Source of the DNA: Bacillota bacterium
GTDB lineage: Bacteria > Bacillota > Clostridia > Oscillospirales > Oscillospiraceae
Direction: 5' to 3'
DNA length: 64,000 bases
NCBI GenBank assembly: GCA_029224785.1
Contig: JAQXVF010000001.1
Location: forward strand, 1-64,000
The notes below the pieces were generated by a model that had not been told where the DNA came from, did no database searches, and saw nothing but the letters and a program-made list of their open reading frames with translations. Positions 43,085 to 52,406 of this stretch are shown here, one piece after another. Both the position numbers and the translations under genes were made by a program. Numbering within the stretch: position 1 is the stretch's first letter; every line of letters begins with the position of its first letter.

Positions 43085-43957
43085 TCAGCCGCCTGCCACT
43101 CTTGTGATCCGGAAGCCCTCTCCCTGGACCTCCTTGGACTCCATCACGATGATAAAGGCCTCCGGGACCTTCTCCTTCAGGATCCGCTGGACCCGGTAGA
43201 TGTCCTTCGCGCTCCCCGCCACCATGACCACGTCCTTTTCGTCCTCCTGGTAGCCGCCCTTGGCAGGGAAGATGGTGGAACCGCGTTTTGTACTGTCATC
43301 AATCATGTCGCAGATCATCTTTCCCATTCCGCTGGGGGCCACGATCAGGGCCATTTGCCCGATATTCATGCCCAGAATGATCCGGTCGATGAGTGCAGAG
43401 CAGAGGAAGCTCACGATCAGGCCGTACACAATGCCGTCCAGATCCTGAAACAGGAATGCGCCTGCCAGGATGATCCCCAGGTCCAGACTGAAGGTAATGG
43501 TGCCCAGATGGACATGGGGGCGCAATGCCTTAATTGCCATGGAAATGAAATCCAGGCCGCCGGTGGAAGATCCCTCCAGGTACACAATGGCATATCCGAT
43601 GGCGCACAGGGTGCCGGTCAACAGGGCGGCGATCATACGGTCCCCCTGATACACCGGCAGCAGCGGCGCCACATGGTCCAGCATCACCGAGCAGAGGATC
43701 ATACAGCGGAAGGATTTCAGCAGAAAATTCCTGCCGATCAGCTTCCAGCACAGAAAAACCAGCGGAAGATTCAGAAGCAGAGAGCTGACACCCATGGGAA
43801 TCCGGAACAGCCTGTATAGGATCAGGGCAATGCCCGAAAATCCCGTCATGGGAAACTTGGCGTACAATGCCACATTGTAGGTCGCCAGTGCAACCAAAAA
43901 CGCACCCACCGCCTCCAAAGCCGTTTGTTTCAAAAAACCGCAGATCGCCTTTTTCAC
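43085..43957 (-). CDS. YitT family membrane protein (copy 2)
   Basis: GSSTGGLDFISMAIK; TIFPAKGGYQEDEKDVVMVAGSAKDIYRVQRILKEKVPEAFIIVMESKEVQGEGF; GTG start overlapping the upstream stop. Confidence 0.9.
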   Translation of the reverse strand: MKKAICGFLKQTALEAVGAFLVALATYNVALYAKFPMTGFSGIALILYRLFRIPMGVSSLLLNLPLVFLCWKLIGRNFLLKSFRCMILCSVMLDHVAPLLPVYQGDRMIAALLTGTLCAIGYAIVYLEGSSTGGLDFISMAIKALRPHVHLGTITFSLDLGIILAGAFLFQDLDGIVYGLIVSFLCSALIDRIILGMNIGQMALIVAPSGMGKMICDMIDDSTKRGSTIFPAKGGYQEDEKDVVMVAGSAKDIYRVQRILKEKVPEAFIIVMESKEVQGEGFRITRVAGG

Positions 43958-44442
43958 AGGTCCGTCTCCTTTGTTCCGTCTTGTTTCATCCTGCCCTCAT
44001 GGAACGCGTTCTGCCTTTCGGCCCACTGCCGGAATTGGGGCACCGTCACGGGACAGTGCTCCAGGCCGGGATGAATCGCTTCCGCTGCCTGCCAGACCCA
44101 GGGCTTCCGCAGCCCCGACTGATGGAGCAGGTCCTGGTTGGAAAAAATCCGTTCCATTTCGCAGTCCTCCGCCAGTTTCCCATGGGAAAACACAAGCCCC
44201 CGGCGGGCAAAGCGAGCGGCGAAATTCACATCGTGGGTGCTGCCCAAGAAGTACAGGCAGCACACTGCGCCCATGGCCTGAAAGAACAGCGTCACAGCCC
44301 GGTGCAGGCTGCTTTTGGTGATACACAGATAGACGCTGCCAAATCGCAGTTGCATTAGCCCCACTATCTCCCGGAGGATTTCAAGCAGAATCACAAGACA
44401 ACTGATCTGCGCTCCCAGTTGGTGAGTTTGGTTTTCATTCAA
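43954..44442 (-). pseudogene. Remnant of a CbiO-like ECF ATPase (C-terminal part only)
   Basis: STHDVNFAARFARRGLVFSHGKLAEDCEMERIFSNQDLLHQSGLRKPWV matches the post-Walker B/H-loop tail of CbiO; no Walker A, no SGG signature, unrelated N-terminal 60 or so residues. Confidence 0.65.
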
Positions 44443-44549
44443 AAACCCCGTAAAAACAAAAAATAAGCAGCCAACGGCAGCCTAATAACAGGGCATGTCT
44501 GCCCAATTATCCAGAGACTGAGCACCGCAATCTTGGTTCCACAAATCGG

Positions 44550-44712
44550 CATAAGCAGGTTTCCTGGCTCCAGTTCACCGCTTTGCATGTCTTCTCAGGC
44601 AAGGCTGCCCAATGACATTTTTACGCTTTGCTCCCTGTTACAGTGACGGGTTCGCTTCGGACTTGCACCGAATTCCCTTTATCCCTCGCGGGACTCACAC
44701 CGGATAGGATAT
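44550..44712 (-). ncRNA. Cobalamin riboswitch
   Basis: Minus strand TCCGGTGTGAGTCCCGCGAGGG...TTCGGTGCAAGTCCGAAGC...CCGTCACTGT...GAGCCAGGAAACCTGCTTATGCCG, cobalamin aptamer core. Confidence 0.88.
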
Positions 44713-44769
44713 TCATTTCTTCCATAGAATACCAGATTTCGAAAGTGTTGTCAAATCTTTTTGTTTTTT

Positions 44770-44805
44770 CGAAAAACCACCTGCAATTCCGGATTGCAGG
44801 TGGTT
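44770..44805 (-). terminator. Terminator after the ABC permease gene
   Basis: AACCACCTGCAAT-ccgga-ATTGCAGGTGGTT followed on minus by TTTTCG. Confidence 0.75.
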
Positions 44806-44810
44806 ATGAA

Positions 44811-45596
44811 TCAGGCAATGTCCTTTTTTGTGTACTTCCGGAAGGCCGCCAGGATCCCCGCGGCGCCCAACGCCATTCCGACTGCCAGAAGACTCCCATT
44901 CAGAGTGCACTCCGAAATGATATCTGCGCTGTCCGTATAGCCGAAGGGTGTGAAATACTTCAAAAATCTGGCCTTTTCGGTCAGGTTGGCAACGATGTTC
45001 AGGAAATAAAACACAGCCGCCAGTCCCAGTCCGATTCCCAGGCCGCTGTGCCGAACGAATGCGGAGATCCCGAAGGTCACGGCGCAGATCTCAAGCTGCA
45101 TCAGCAGATTCGCCGTCAGAACCAGCGCCAGAGGCTTCCACTCCACATCCTCCCCGATCCACCGGATACACCCCGCACAAACCGCGGCCACCACGGCGTT
45201 GAGGATGAGGATCTGAAGAACAACCGCCAGCAGCTTTTCGGCGAGGACCCGGGTCCTGGAAATGGGATGGGTCAGAAGGAACTCCGCCGTGTGCTCTTTT
45301 TCCTCCTTGGCCAAAGCAGAAATGCCAATGAGTGCCGCAAAAAAAGCACCACCCAGTCCCAAAACGTTTCCGCACTCCACTCCGAAAAACCCGATAAACT
45401 CACCGAAATTGATCTTATCCATGCCAAATGCTGCCGTAAAGCTGCCCATATCGGCAAAAATGGCGCTGAAATCCTCCATCTGGGACCCCATTTCCGGATA
45501 GATCAGGATACACAGGCCGATCATCAGTGAAATGGCTGCGGTCCAGATGACAAGGGACAGTCTCCCCTGCTTCAGCTCATGTTTACAGACCGTCAT
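44811..45596 (-). CDS. ABC-2 type permease
   Basis: Six-TM-like hydrophobic profile; overlaps the downstream end of the ABC ATPase gene. Confidence 0.82.
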   Translation of the reverse strand: MTVCKHELKQGRLSLVIWTAAISLMIGLCILIYPEMGSQMEDFSAIFADMGSFTAAFGMDKINFGEFIGFFGVECGNVLGLGGAFFAALIGISALAKEEKEHTAEFLLTHPISRTRVLAEKLLAVVLQILILNAVVAAVCAGCIRWIGEDVEWKPLALVLTANLLMQLEICAVTFGISAFVRHSGLGIGLGLAAVFYFLNIVANLTEKARFLKYFTPFGYTDSADIISECTLNGSLLAVGMALGAAGILAAFRKYTKKDIA

Positions 45597-46473
45597 CGCA
45601 GGTTTCCTCCTTTTCATAGTAGTGCAGGAAGATCTCTTCCAGATCCGGCTCCGTGATGGTAATGTCCCGGATGGGAAGCTCCGCCATTTTCCGCATCAGT
45701 TCCGCAGGTTTCCCGTCATACAGGAAGCTGATCCCGTCTTCCAACGGCTTCACATCCTTGGCATGGTCTATCTCCGGCAGCTCCCGGATCCCCCGGACGG
45801 TGACCCGCTTTGCCTCAGTATGGCCCAGGTTTTCCACGCTGTCGCTGATCAGCAGTCTCCCCTCCCGAATGACCGCCGCGTGTGTGCAGTATTTCTGCAC
45901 CTCCGACAGCACGTGAGAAGAAAGGAACACCGTGGCGCCGTCCCGGTTTCGCTCCTTCAGCAGCTCAAAAAACTCCCGCTGCATCAGCGGATCCAGTCCG
46001 CTGGTCGGCTCGTCCATGATATACAGTATGGGTTTGTGCTGCATGGCGCAGACGATGCCCACTTTTTTCCGGTTTCCCAGAGAAAGTTCCTCCACTTTCC
46101 GGTTTGGGTCCAGCTCCAGCCGGCTGCAAAGACGCTGGGCCTCCTCCCTGCAGTCCTTTTTATGCAGATCCGCGGAAAACCGCAGCACATCCTTCACCCG
46201 CATTCCGCTGTAAAACATGGTTTCGGAGGGGAGATACCCTACCTGGGACAGAATCTGCTGTTTTTCCCGGCGGATGTCGTGCCCCAGGACCCGGGCTGCG
46301 CCTTCCGTAGGGGTGATCAACCCCAGCAGTGTCCGGATCGTGGTGCTCTTCCCTGCACCATTGGGGCCGATAAAACCATAGAAGGCTCCCTGCTCCACCG
46401 AAAGGCTCAGGTCGACGATCCCCCGGGACTTGCCGTAATACTTGGTCAGATGCTCTGTTTGGATTGCTTTCAT
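45583..46473 (-). CDS. ABC transporter ATP-binding protein
   Basis: GFIGPNGAGKSTTIRTLLGLI...LSLGNRKKVGIVCAMQHKPILYIMDEPTSGLDPLMQ...SSHVLSE. Confidence 0.95.
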   Translation of the reverse strand: MKAIQTEHLTKYYGKSRGIVDLSLSVEQGAFYGFIGPNGAGKSTTIRTLLGLITPTEGAARVLGHDIRREKQQILSQVGYLPSETMFYSGMRVKDVLRFSADLHKKDCREEAQRLCSRLELDPNRKVEELSLGNRKKVGIVCAMQHKPILYIMDEPTSGLDPLMQREFFELLKERNRDGATVFLSSHVLSEVQKYCTHAAVIREGRLLISDSVENLGHTEAKRVTVRGIRELPEIDHAKDVKPLEDGISFLYDGKPAELMRKMAELPIRDITITEPDLEEIFLHYYEKEETCDDGL

Positions 46474-46477
46474 ATTG

Positions 46478-47095
46478 TCACTCCTTCTTCCGATATATGG
46501 ATTTCCAGAATTGAATCAGCCTGCAAAAGTCCTGCTCCATCCGGCACCGGTCCACTCTGTCTCCCTGAGTCATTTCCCAGAGATAGCCTTCCGATGCCCA
46601 ATACATTTCCCGGCACATCATTTCCAGATCCAGTCCGGGCCGAAAATCCTCCGGGTCCAGCCTTGCCAGGGTGCCGGAGGCGCCTGCCGTCACTTTTTTC
46701 CGATAGTTCCGCTGTACCTCCGGGCGGACCGCCTCGTCCTTTTCGTAAAATGCCCGGATGGCAAATTGGGCGACGTGAGGGTACTGCTCCATGATCCGGA
46801 TCTTGGCAACCATCCCCCGTTCCATCATCTCGAACAGGTCATCTGTTTCCCGGCACCGGTGTTCCTCCAGGTATCTTTCTGTGATCTCCGACGCCTTCTC
46901 CCACAAAAACAGGTACAGTTCTTTCTTGTTGCGGAAGTAGAAAAACAGCAGCGATTTGCTGATCCCCGCCGCATCTGCGATCTCCTGCATGGAGCATTTC
47001 CTGTATGGACTCCCCGAAAACACCCGGAACCCCCCGTTGATGATCCTCTGCAGTTTTTCCTCCGGCAAACGGAAAAACTTCTCGTTCATAGCCAT
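46478..47095 (-). CDS. TetR/AcrR family transcriptional regulator
   Basis: RIINGGFRVFSGSPYRKCSMQEIADAAGISKSLLFFYFRNKKELYLFLWEKASE HTH; upstream of the ABC pair. Confidence 0.92.
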   Translation of the reverse strand: MAMNEKFFRLPEEKLQRIINGGFRVFSGSPYRKCSMQEIADAAGISKSLLFFYFRNKKELYLFLWEKASEITERYLEEHRCRETDDLFEMMERGMVAKIRIMEQYPHVAQFAIRAFYEKDEAVRPEVQRNYRKKVTAGASGTLARLDPEDFRPGLDLEMMCREMYWASEGYLWEMTQGDRVDRCRMEQDFCRLIQFWKSIYRKKE

Positions 47096-47101
47096 CCCTC
47101 C

Positions 47102-47134
47102 TGACCGAACCGGTCAATACTCATTATACTCCAT
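47102..47134 (-). promoter_or_regulatory. Candidate TetR operator and -10 region
   Basis: Perfect palindrome arms TGACCG-aac-CGGTCA (47102-47116) between tetR start and minus-strand TATAAT. Confidence 0.6.
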
Positions 47135-47290
47135 TGACCATTTGGGGGAAGACCCTATTTGGCCTTTTCTGTTCCGATTGTAAACCATCCGCCAGGGGGA
47201 ATGTCAAGAAGAATATCTCTTTTTCGCAGAACACCCGCATTGACAATGACGTGCTGCCTTTCTATAATGGAAAAAACGGAGGTGACTTCC

Positions 47291-47848
47291 ATGCGTTACG
47301 AAAAAACCGTGATTCTGAAGAACGGAAAAACCTGTCTTCTCCGCGGGGCCGACGGAGACGATGCCGGAGCCGTGTATTCGGTTTTCGTGCAAACCCACGC
47401 CCAGACGGATTTTCTGCTGAGCTATCCGGATGAGATCACCATGACCGAGGAGGAAGAACGGCAGTATCTGGAGGAGCAGGCGAAGAGCAGCAATTCTATT
47501 GAGATCTGCGCTTATGTGGATGGCATCCCGGCAGGCACCGGTGGAATCTCCCCCGTAGGGACCTGCAGCAAGCTTGCCCACCGGGCTTCCTTCGGTGTTG
47601 CAGTGGACAAGTCCTTCTGGGGATTGGGCATTGGCCGTGCGCTGACACAGGCCAGCCTGGAATGCGCGAAAGCAGCCGGGTATTCCCAGGTAGAGCTGGA
47701 TGTGGTTGCGGAGAACCAGTCCGCCTGCAGCCTGTACCGCAGTCTGGGCTTCCGGGAATACGGCCGGAATCCCAAGGGCTTTCGCTCCCGCTCCGGCCAA
47801 TGGCAGGAGCTGATCCTGATGTATCTGGATCTGGATGATCTGCATTAA
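47291..47848 (+). CDS. GNAT family N-acetyltransferase
   Basis: ASFGVAVDKSFWGLGIGRALTQASLECAKAAGYSQVELDVVAENQSACSLYRSLGFREYGR. Confidence 0.92.
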   Translation: MRYEKTVILKNGKTCLLRGADGDDAGAVYSVFVQTHAQTDFLLSYPDEITMTEEEERQYLEEQAKSSNSIEICAYVDGIPAGTGGISPVGTCSKLAHRASFGVAVDKSFWGLGIGRALTQASLECAKAAGYSQVELDVVAENQSACSLYRSLGFREYGRNPKGFRSRSGQWQELILMYLDLDDLH

Positions 47849-47880
47849 TGGCACAGATTCAAGCATCTTCCATCATGCGA

Positions 47881-47913
47881 AGCACCCCCGATGGCTTTTC
47901 CATCGGGGGTGCT
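47881..47913. terminator. Hairpin between convergent genes
   Basis: AGCACCCCCGATGG-ctttt-CCATCGGGGGTGCT. Confidence 0.75.
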
Positions 47914-47977
47914 GTGATCTTTCAGAGGCGGAGCGGATACCCACTCCGCCTCATGATTGAATTCTCGTAATCTGCTC

Positions 47978-49774
47978 TCACCGACTGAATTCTACCAGTT
48001 CCACGGTGTATCCCGCTTCCCGCAGGCCATCTACCAGGTTCTGGTCTCCCAGGACGTGGGCCAGGCCCACGCAGTAGAAGATTACTCTGCCGCTTTCCAG
48101 GAAATCGATGGCCTTCTGCAGCATCAGGGGATTCCGGTCCCCGATCATGTAGGTATCGTATTCCTGGTTCAGCGTCTCCATTTCCTCCTCGGTGTATCCC
48201 TCGGGGATCCATTCGTCCTCCGGATCCTCCTGGTCTTCCTCTTGGAAATAGGCAATAATCTCGGCTTCGTCGCCTCTGCACCAGATCTCAAACATTTCCA
48301 GGCAGGAATCCAGATATTCCACCGGATCCTGCTCCAGGCTGCTGATCAGCAGAAGCTGCTGCAGCCGGTCGGAACAGCCCAATCCGATTGCCAGGTGGTC
48401 TTCAAACGCTTCCAGGCTGATGACCTCTTTCTCCTGGGCATAGGCCCGGCTGATCAGACGGGAATCCACGCCGAAATCGTACTTCAGCTCACACAGATCC
48501 ATCAGGGAGTTGTCTAATTCAGAGGACCACACCGCTGCGGTCAGACTGTCCAGATAGAATCGGTACAGGCCGGCGCGCTTCATGGCCTCCACCGCGTCCT
48601 CATAAACGGACTCCTCGATATGATCGGTGATCTCACTGCCGTCCTCATAGTAGAAGTTGCCCCGCATTTCGTCGGCGAACTCCTCGTCCTCGTCCATCAG
48701 CCGGCTCATCCGCTCCGTGTCCACTTCCACTGCCAGGGCATCCGCATTGTCGAAGGCCTGATACAGCTCCTCCGGCAGGTAGCTGGTCCGTTCGTCACCG
48801 ATGTGGATGGTTCCCAGCAGCCACATCTCCTGACCGGACTGTCCGGTCACATGATAGAACACAGGCGTTGCCTTTTCCTCCGGCTCCGCTACGGGGCCGT
48901 CGGTATCGGTGATCTCCTTGTAGGCCGAGTAGCTGTCCGGCTCCACCTGAAGAAAGAAATCATAGATCTGGGGAATGGTCTCCCCTTCGTACGCATACTC
49001 GAACGTAATGTTCTCGTTAAAGGCCAGCAGGGCTCCCGTTGCCTTATCCACCAGCGCATAACCGCCGGCACTGGTCAGGGCATGGCTTTCGGTGAGAACA
49101 TCCACCGCTTTCCGGTTGATGCCCACCGCATCGCAGAAGAAGTCCGCCAGCTTGGTGTAGGCATCCTCGCCGTATGTAAACGCCATGTAATACCGGCTTC
49201 CCAGATCCTCCACCGTCACGTCGGAAACATATTCCCACCGAACGGTCAGATCGTCCAGCTCCTTCAGAAAGCTCTTTTCCAGATTCGCCGGATCCAGGGA
49301 GTCGTCCTCATAGGACTCTTCCGTATCATCCCGGAAATACGTATACAGCCCATCCTTGTAGGTCTCGGTGACGGTAAACTCCGTAATCTCCCCGCCTGTG
49401 TTTTCCGTGATGTTCTGTTCCAACTTGCCGATGTAGTCCGCTCCATGGCCATAACTGTACAGGCTGTTGCTGACCTCCGCCACATATCCGGCCAGATATG
49501 CCAGATACAGCGTATCGGAATAATAGGAATAGGTGTGGGATTCGAGCGCCTTGGCCAAAGCACCTGCCACCAGCTCTTCCGGTTCGGGAATCGGAGGCTC
49601 CGTTTCCTCCGAAGGCTCTGTCGCAGGCTCTGTGGGTGCAAAGGTGGCCTCCGTTGTGCTTTCCGAAGGGGCTGCCGTGGTCTCCGTGGTCACCGCCGGG
49701 CCTGCTTTTCCGCCGCAGGCCGTCACAGACAGGCAAATTGCAAGTACAAGCACGATGCAGATCGTTTTTTTCAT
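47978..49774 (-). CDS. TraB/GumN-family lipoprotein
   Basis: MKKTICIVLVLAICLSVTACGG lipobox; WLLGTIHIGDERTSYLPEELYQAFDNADALAVEVD and C-terminal FYCVGLAHVLGDQNLVDGLREAGYTVELV. Confidence 0.85.
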   Translation of the reverse strand: MKKTICIVLVLAICLSVTACGGKAGPAVTTETTAAPSESTTEATFAPTEPATEPSEETEPPIPEPEELVAGALAKALESHTYSYYSDTLYLAYLAGYVAEVSNSLYSYGHGADYIGKLEQNITENTGGEITEFTVTETYKDGLYTYFRDDTEESYEDDSLDPANLEKSFLKELDDLTVRWEYVSDVTVEDLGSRYYMAFTYGEDAYTKLADFFCDAVGINRKAVDVLTESHALTSAGGYALVDKATGALLAFNENITFEYAYEGETIPQIYDFFLQVEPDSYSAYKEITDTDGPVAEPEEKATPVFYHVTGQSGQEMWLLGTIHIGDERTSYLPEELYQAFDNADALAVEVDTERMSRLMDEDEEFADEMRGNFYYEDGSEITDHIEESVYEDAVEAMKRAGLYRFYLDSLTAAVWSSELDNSLMDLCELKYDFGVDSRLISRAYAQEKEVISLEAFEDHLAIGLGCSDRLQQLLLISSLEQDPVEYLDSCLEMFEIWCRGDEAEIIAYFQEEDQEDPEDEWIPEGYTEEEMETLNQEYDTYMIGDRNPLMLQKAIDFLESGRVIFYCVGLAHVLGDQNLVDGLREAGYTVELVEFSR

Positions 49775-49951
49775 AGTACCCAGTCCTTTCCTTTGTATCT
49801 GCCTTCCAAAAACGGCAGCGTGGGGCTGTATATGCTCAGTATACCGTATTCCCCGGAAAAACACAAGAAAATGTGTTAATCTTTCATGTTTTCCCAAATC
49901 TGCCAACTTTGGGGAAGTAATTCAGCCGCTGCCACGGCAGCGGCTGATGAA

Positions 49952-51844
49952 TTACAGGGAATCGGCCTTTTCGGAGGGAGAACGCTCTGCCTCTCCTTCA
50001 AAGAAGGAGACAGCGGAAGCTTCTTCAATGGGCCGGCCTTCCATGCAGGCCCGGAACTGTTCTCCGGTCATGGTTTCCTTCTCCATCAGGAAACGGGCCA
50101 CCTGCTTCAGCTTTTCCCCATCTCTCGTCAGAATCTCCTGACACTGGCGGTACGCCTTGTCTATGAGCAGCTTCACCTGCTCGTCAATGATCCCGGCTAC
50201 CTGCTCGGAATAGCCCTTGGTCTTTTCGTAGTCTCTGCCGATGAACACCTCGTCATCGCTGAGATAGGAGACGGTACCCAGCTTATCGTTCATACCGTAC
50301 TGGGCCACCATGCTGCGGGCCAGCTTGGAAGCACGGTCGATGTCGTTGGAAGCACCTGTGGAAATGTCATGGAGGAACAGAGCCTCCGCCACCCGTCCGC
50401 CCAGAAGTCCCACGATGTTTTCGTACATCTCATTGCGGGTCATATGGGTGCTTTCCTCCCGGGGCATACTCCAGGTCAGTCCCAGGGCCTGGCCTCTGGG
50501 AATAATGGAGATCTGGGTCACCGGGTCATGGGTGGGCAGGCTGTACATAGCCACGGCATGACCTGCCTCATGGACGGCAGTCAGCCACCGGTCCTTCTCC
50601 AGCCGCATACGGCTGCGCTTTTCCGGGCCGGCAAGGATCTTCATCATAGCCTCGTTCAGGTCTTCCATGGTCAGCACCGGTCGATTGTTCCGGATCGCCA
50701 GGATCGCTGCCTCGTTGAGAAGATTTGCCAGGTCCGCTCCGGTAAAACCGGAGGTCCGGGCAGCAACCGTCTTCAGATCCACGGAGCCGTCCAGCCGTTT
50801 CCCTCTGGCATGGACCTTCAGGATCTCTTCGCGGCCCTTGGCATCCGGGGCGCCCACATAGATCTGCCGGTCAAACCGGCCGGGACGCAGCAGCGCCTTG
50901 TCCAGAATGTCCGGACGGTTGGTAGCCGCCATGACGATGACGCCCTCGTTCTTGCCGAAGCCGTCCATCTCCACCAGAAGCTGGTTCAGGGTCTGCTCCC
51001 GTTCGTCGTGGCCGCCGCCCAGACCGGAACCGCGTTTCCGGCCCACCGCATCGATCTCGTCAATGAAAATGATGGCGGGGGCTGACTTCTTCGCCTGGTC
51101 AAACAGGTCCCGAACCCGGCTCGCACCGACGCCCACATACATCTCCATGAAATCCGAGCCGGAAATGGACAGGAACTGGACGCCTGCCTCCCCGGCCACT
51201 GCCCGTGCCAGCAGGGTCTTGCCGGTGCCCGGAGGGCCCACCAGCAGGATGCCGTGGGGGATCTTGGCGCCGATGGCGGTGTATTTATCCGGATTCCGGA
51301 GGAAATCCACCACTTCCTGAAGCTCTTTCTTCTCTTCCTCCGCACCGGCCACATCCTGGAAGGTGGCAGGCTTACCGTCGGCACCCAGACTGACCCGGGC
51401 TTTGCCGAAGTTGTTCATGGGATTGGAATTGTTCATCCGCCCCACCAGCACCAGCCAGAGGAACAGCAGAACCAGGCCCACCAGCAGGGCAGGCAGCACA
51501 TAATCATAGGGACTTCTTTCCTCTGCGGGAATGAAGTCGTAGGAAAGCAGGATGCCGTCCGTCTTCTGCCGGGTGATCATCGGCATCATTTCCTCCCGGA
51601 AGCTGGCCTCATCGGAGAGGTTGGCAACCAGGGTGGTTTTTCCGTTTACGTTTTCCCAAAGCTCCATGGAGATCAGGTGATCCTTCACCACAAAGCTCTT
51701 CACCTTTTCCTGTTCAAAAAGGTCCACCACCTGGGAGTAGCTCAGGCCGTCGGTGCGGCTGTCAAAAATGCCCAACACCCAGGAAAAAGCGGTGATCAGC
51801 ACCACCGCATAGACAACGGTAACAAGGATTCTGCGATTATTCAA
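49952..51844 (-). CDS. ftsH: ATP-dependent zinc metalloprotease FtsH
   Basis: [59 protein letters not shown]. Confidence 0.97.
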   Translation of the reverse strand: MNNRRILVTVVYAVVLITAFSWVLGIFDSRTDGLSYSQVVDLFEQEKVKSFVVKDHLISMELWENVNGKTTLVANLSDEASFREEMMPMITRQKTDGILLSYDFIPAEERSPYDYVLPALLVGLVLLFLWLVLVGRMNNSNPMNNFGKARVSLGADGKPATFQDVAGAEEEKKELQEVVDFLRNPDKYTAIGAKIPHGILLVGPPGTGKTLLARAVAGEAGVQFLSISGSDFMEMYVGVGASRVRDLFDQAKKSAPAIIFIDEIDAVGRKRGSGLGGGHDEREQTLNQLLVEMDGFGKNEGVIVMAATNRPDILDKALLRPGRFDRQIYVGAPDAKGREEILKVHARGKRLDGSVDLKTVAARTSGFTGADLANLLNEAAILAIRNNRPVLTMEDLNEAMMKILAGPEKRSRMRLEKDRWLTAVHEAGHAVAMYSLPTHDPVTQISIIPRGQALGLTWSMPREESTHMTRNEMYENIVGLLGGRVAEALFLHDISTGASNDIDRASKLARSMVAQYGMNDKLGTVSYLSDDEVFIGRDYEKTKGYSEQVAGIIDEQVKLLIDKAYRQCQEILTRDGEKLKQVARFLMEKETMTGEQFRACMEGRPIEEASAVSFFEGEAERSPSEKADSL

Positions 51845-51855
51845 TGGGTGCCTCC

Positions 51856-52395
51856 TTACAGATATGCTTCCGGCTTCAGAATGCCCACATAGGGAAGATT
51901 CCGGTACTGCTCCCGGTAATCCAGGCCATAGCCCACCACAAACTCGTTGGGGATCACAAAGCCCACATAATCCGGCTTGACGGTCACGCCGGATCTGCGG
52001 CGTTCCGGCTTATCCAGAAGTGTGCAGATCTTCAGCGAAGCAGGCTCCTTGGCCAGCAGATGGTCATAGGTAAACTGCAGGGAGCTTCCGGTGTCAAATA
52101 TATCCTCCAGAATCACCACATGACGGCCCTTGATGTCCTCGGAAACGTCTCTCTTGACCACCATATTCCCGGTGGATTCCGTTCCGGCATAGGAGGAAAT
52201 CCACATGAAATCGATCTGGCAGGGCACCCGGATTTTTCGAATCACATCCGAAAAGAACACCACAACACCCTTCAGGACGCCGACAAAAATCGGATTCTTC
52301 CCCTCATAATCCCGGCTGAGCCGGTCCCCCAGCTCTGCCACCTTGGCTGCGATCTCCTCTTCGCTCAGCAGGACACGCAAAATTTCTTCTTCCAT
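51856..52395 (-). CDS. hpt: Hypoxanthine phosphoribosyltransferase
   Basis: FVGVLKGVVVFFSDVIRKI...VVILEDIFDTGSSLQFTYDHL...KPDYVGFVIPNEFVVGYGLDYREQYRNLPYVGIL. Confidence 0.95.
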   Translation of the reverse strand: MEEEILRVLLSEEEIAAKVAELGDRLSRDYEGKNPIFVGVLKGVVVFFSDVIRKIRVPCQIDFMWISSYAGTESTGNMVVKRDVSEDIKGRHVVILEDIFDTGSSLQFTYDHLLAKEPASLKICTLLDKPERRRSGVTVKPDYVGFVIPNEFVVGYGLDYREQYRNLPYVGILKPEAYL

Positions 52396-52406
52396 TTTTT
52401 CCTCCG

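Noticed and set aside
41270-43819. 849-aa plus-strand ORF across nat and yitT genes
   Set aside because: Runs antisense across several well-supported minus-strand CDSs; His/Gln-rich translation without motifs.
43867-44358. 163-aa plus-strand ORF opposite the CbiO remnant
   Set aside because: The minus frame carries the CbiO-like tail and lies downstream of a minus-strand riboswitch; the plus frame shows no motif.
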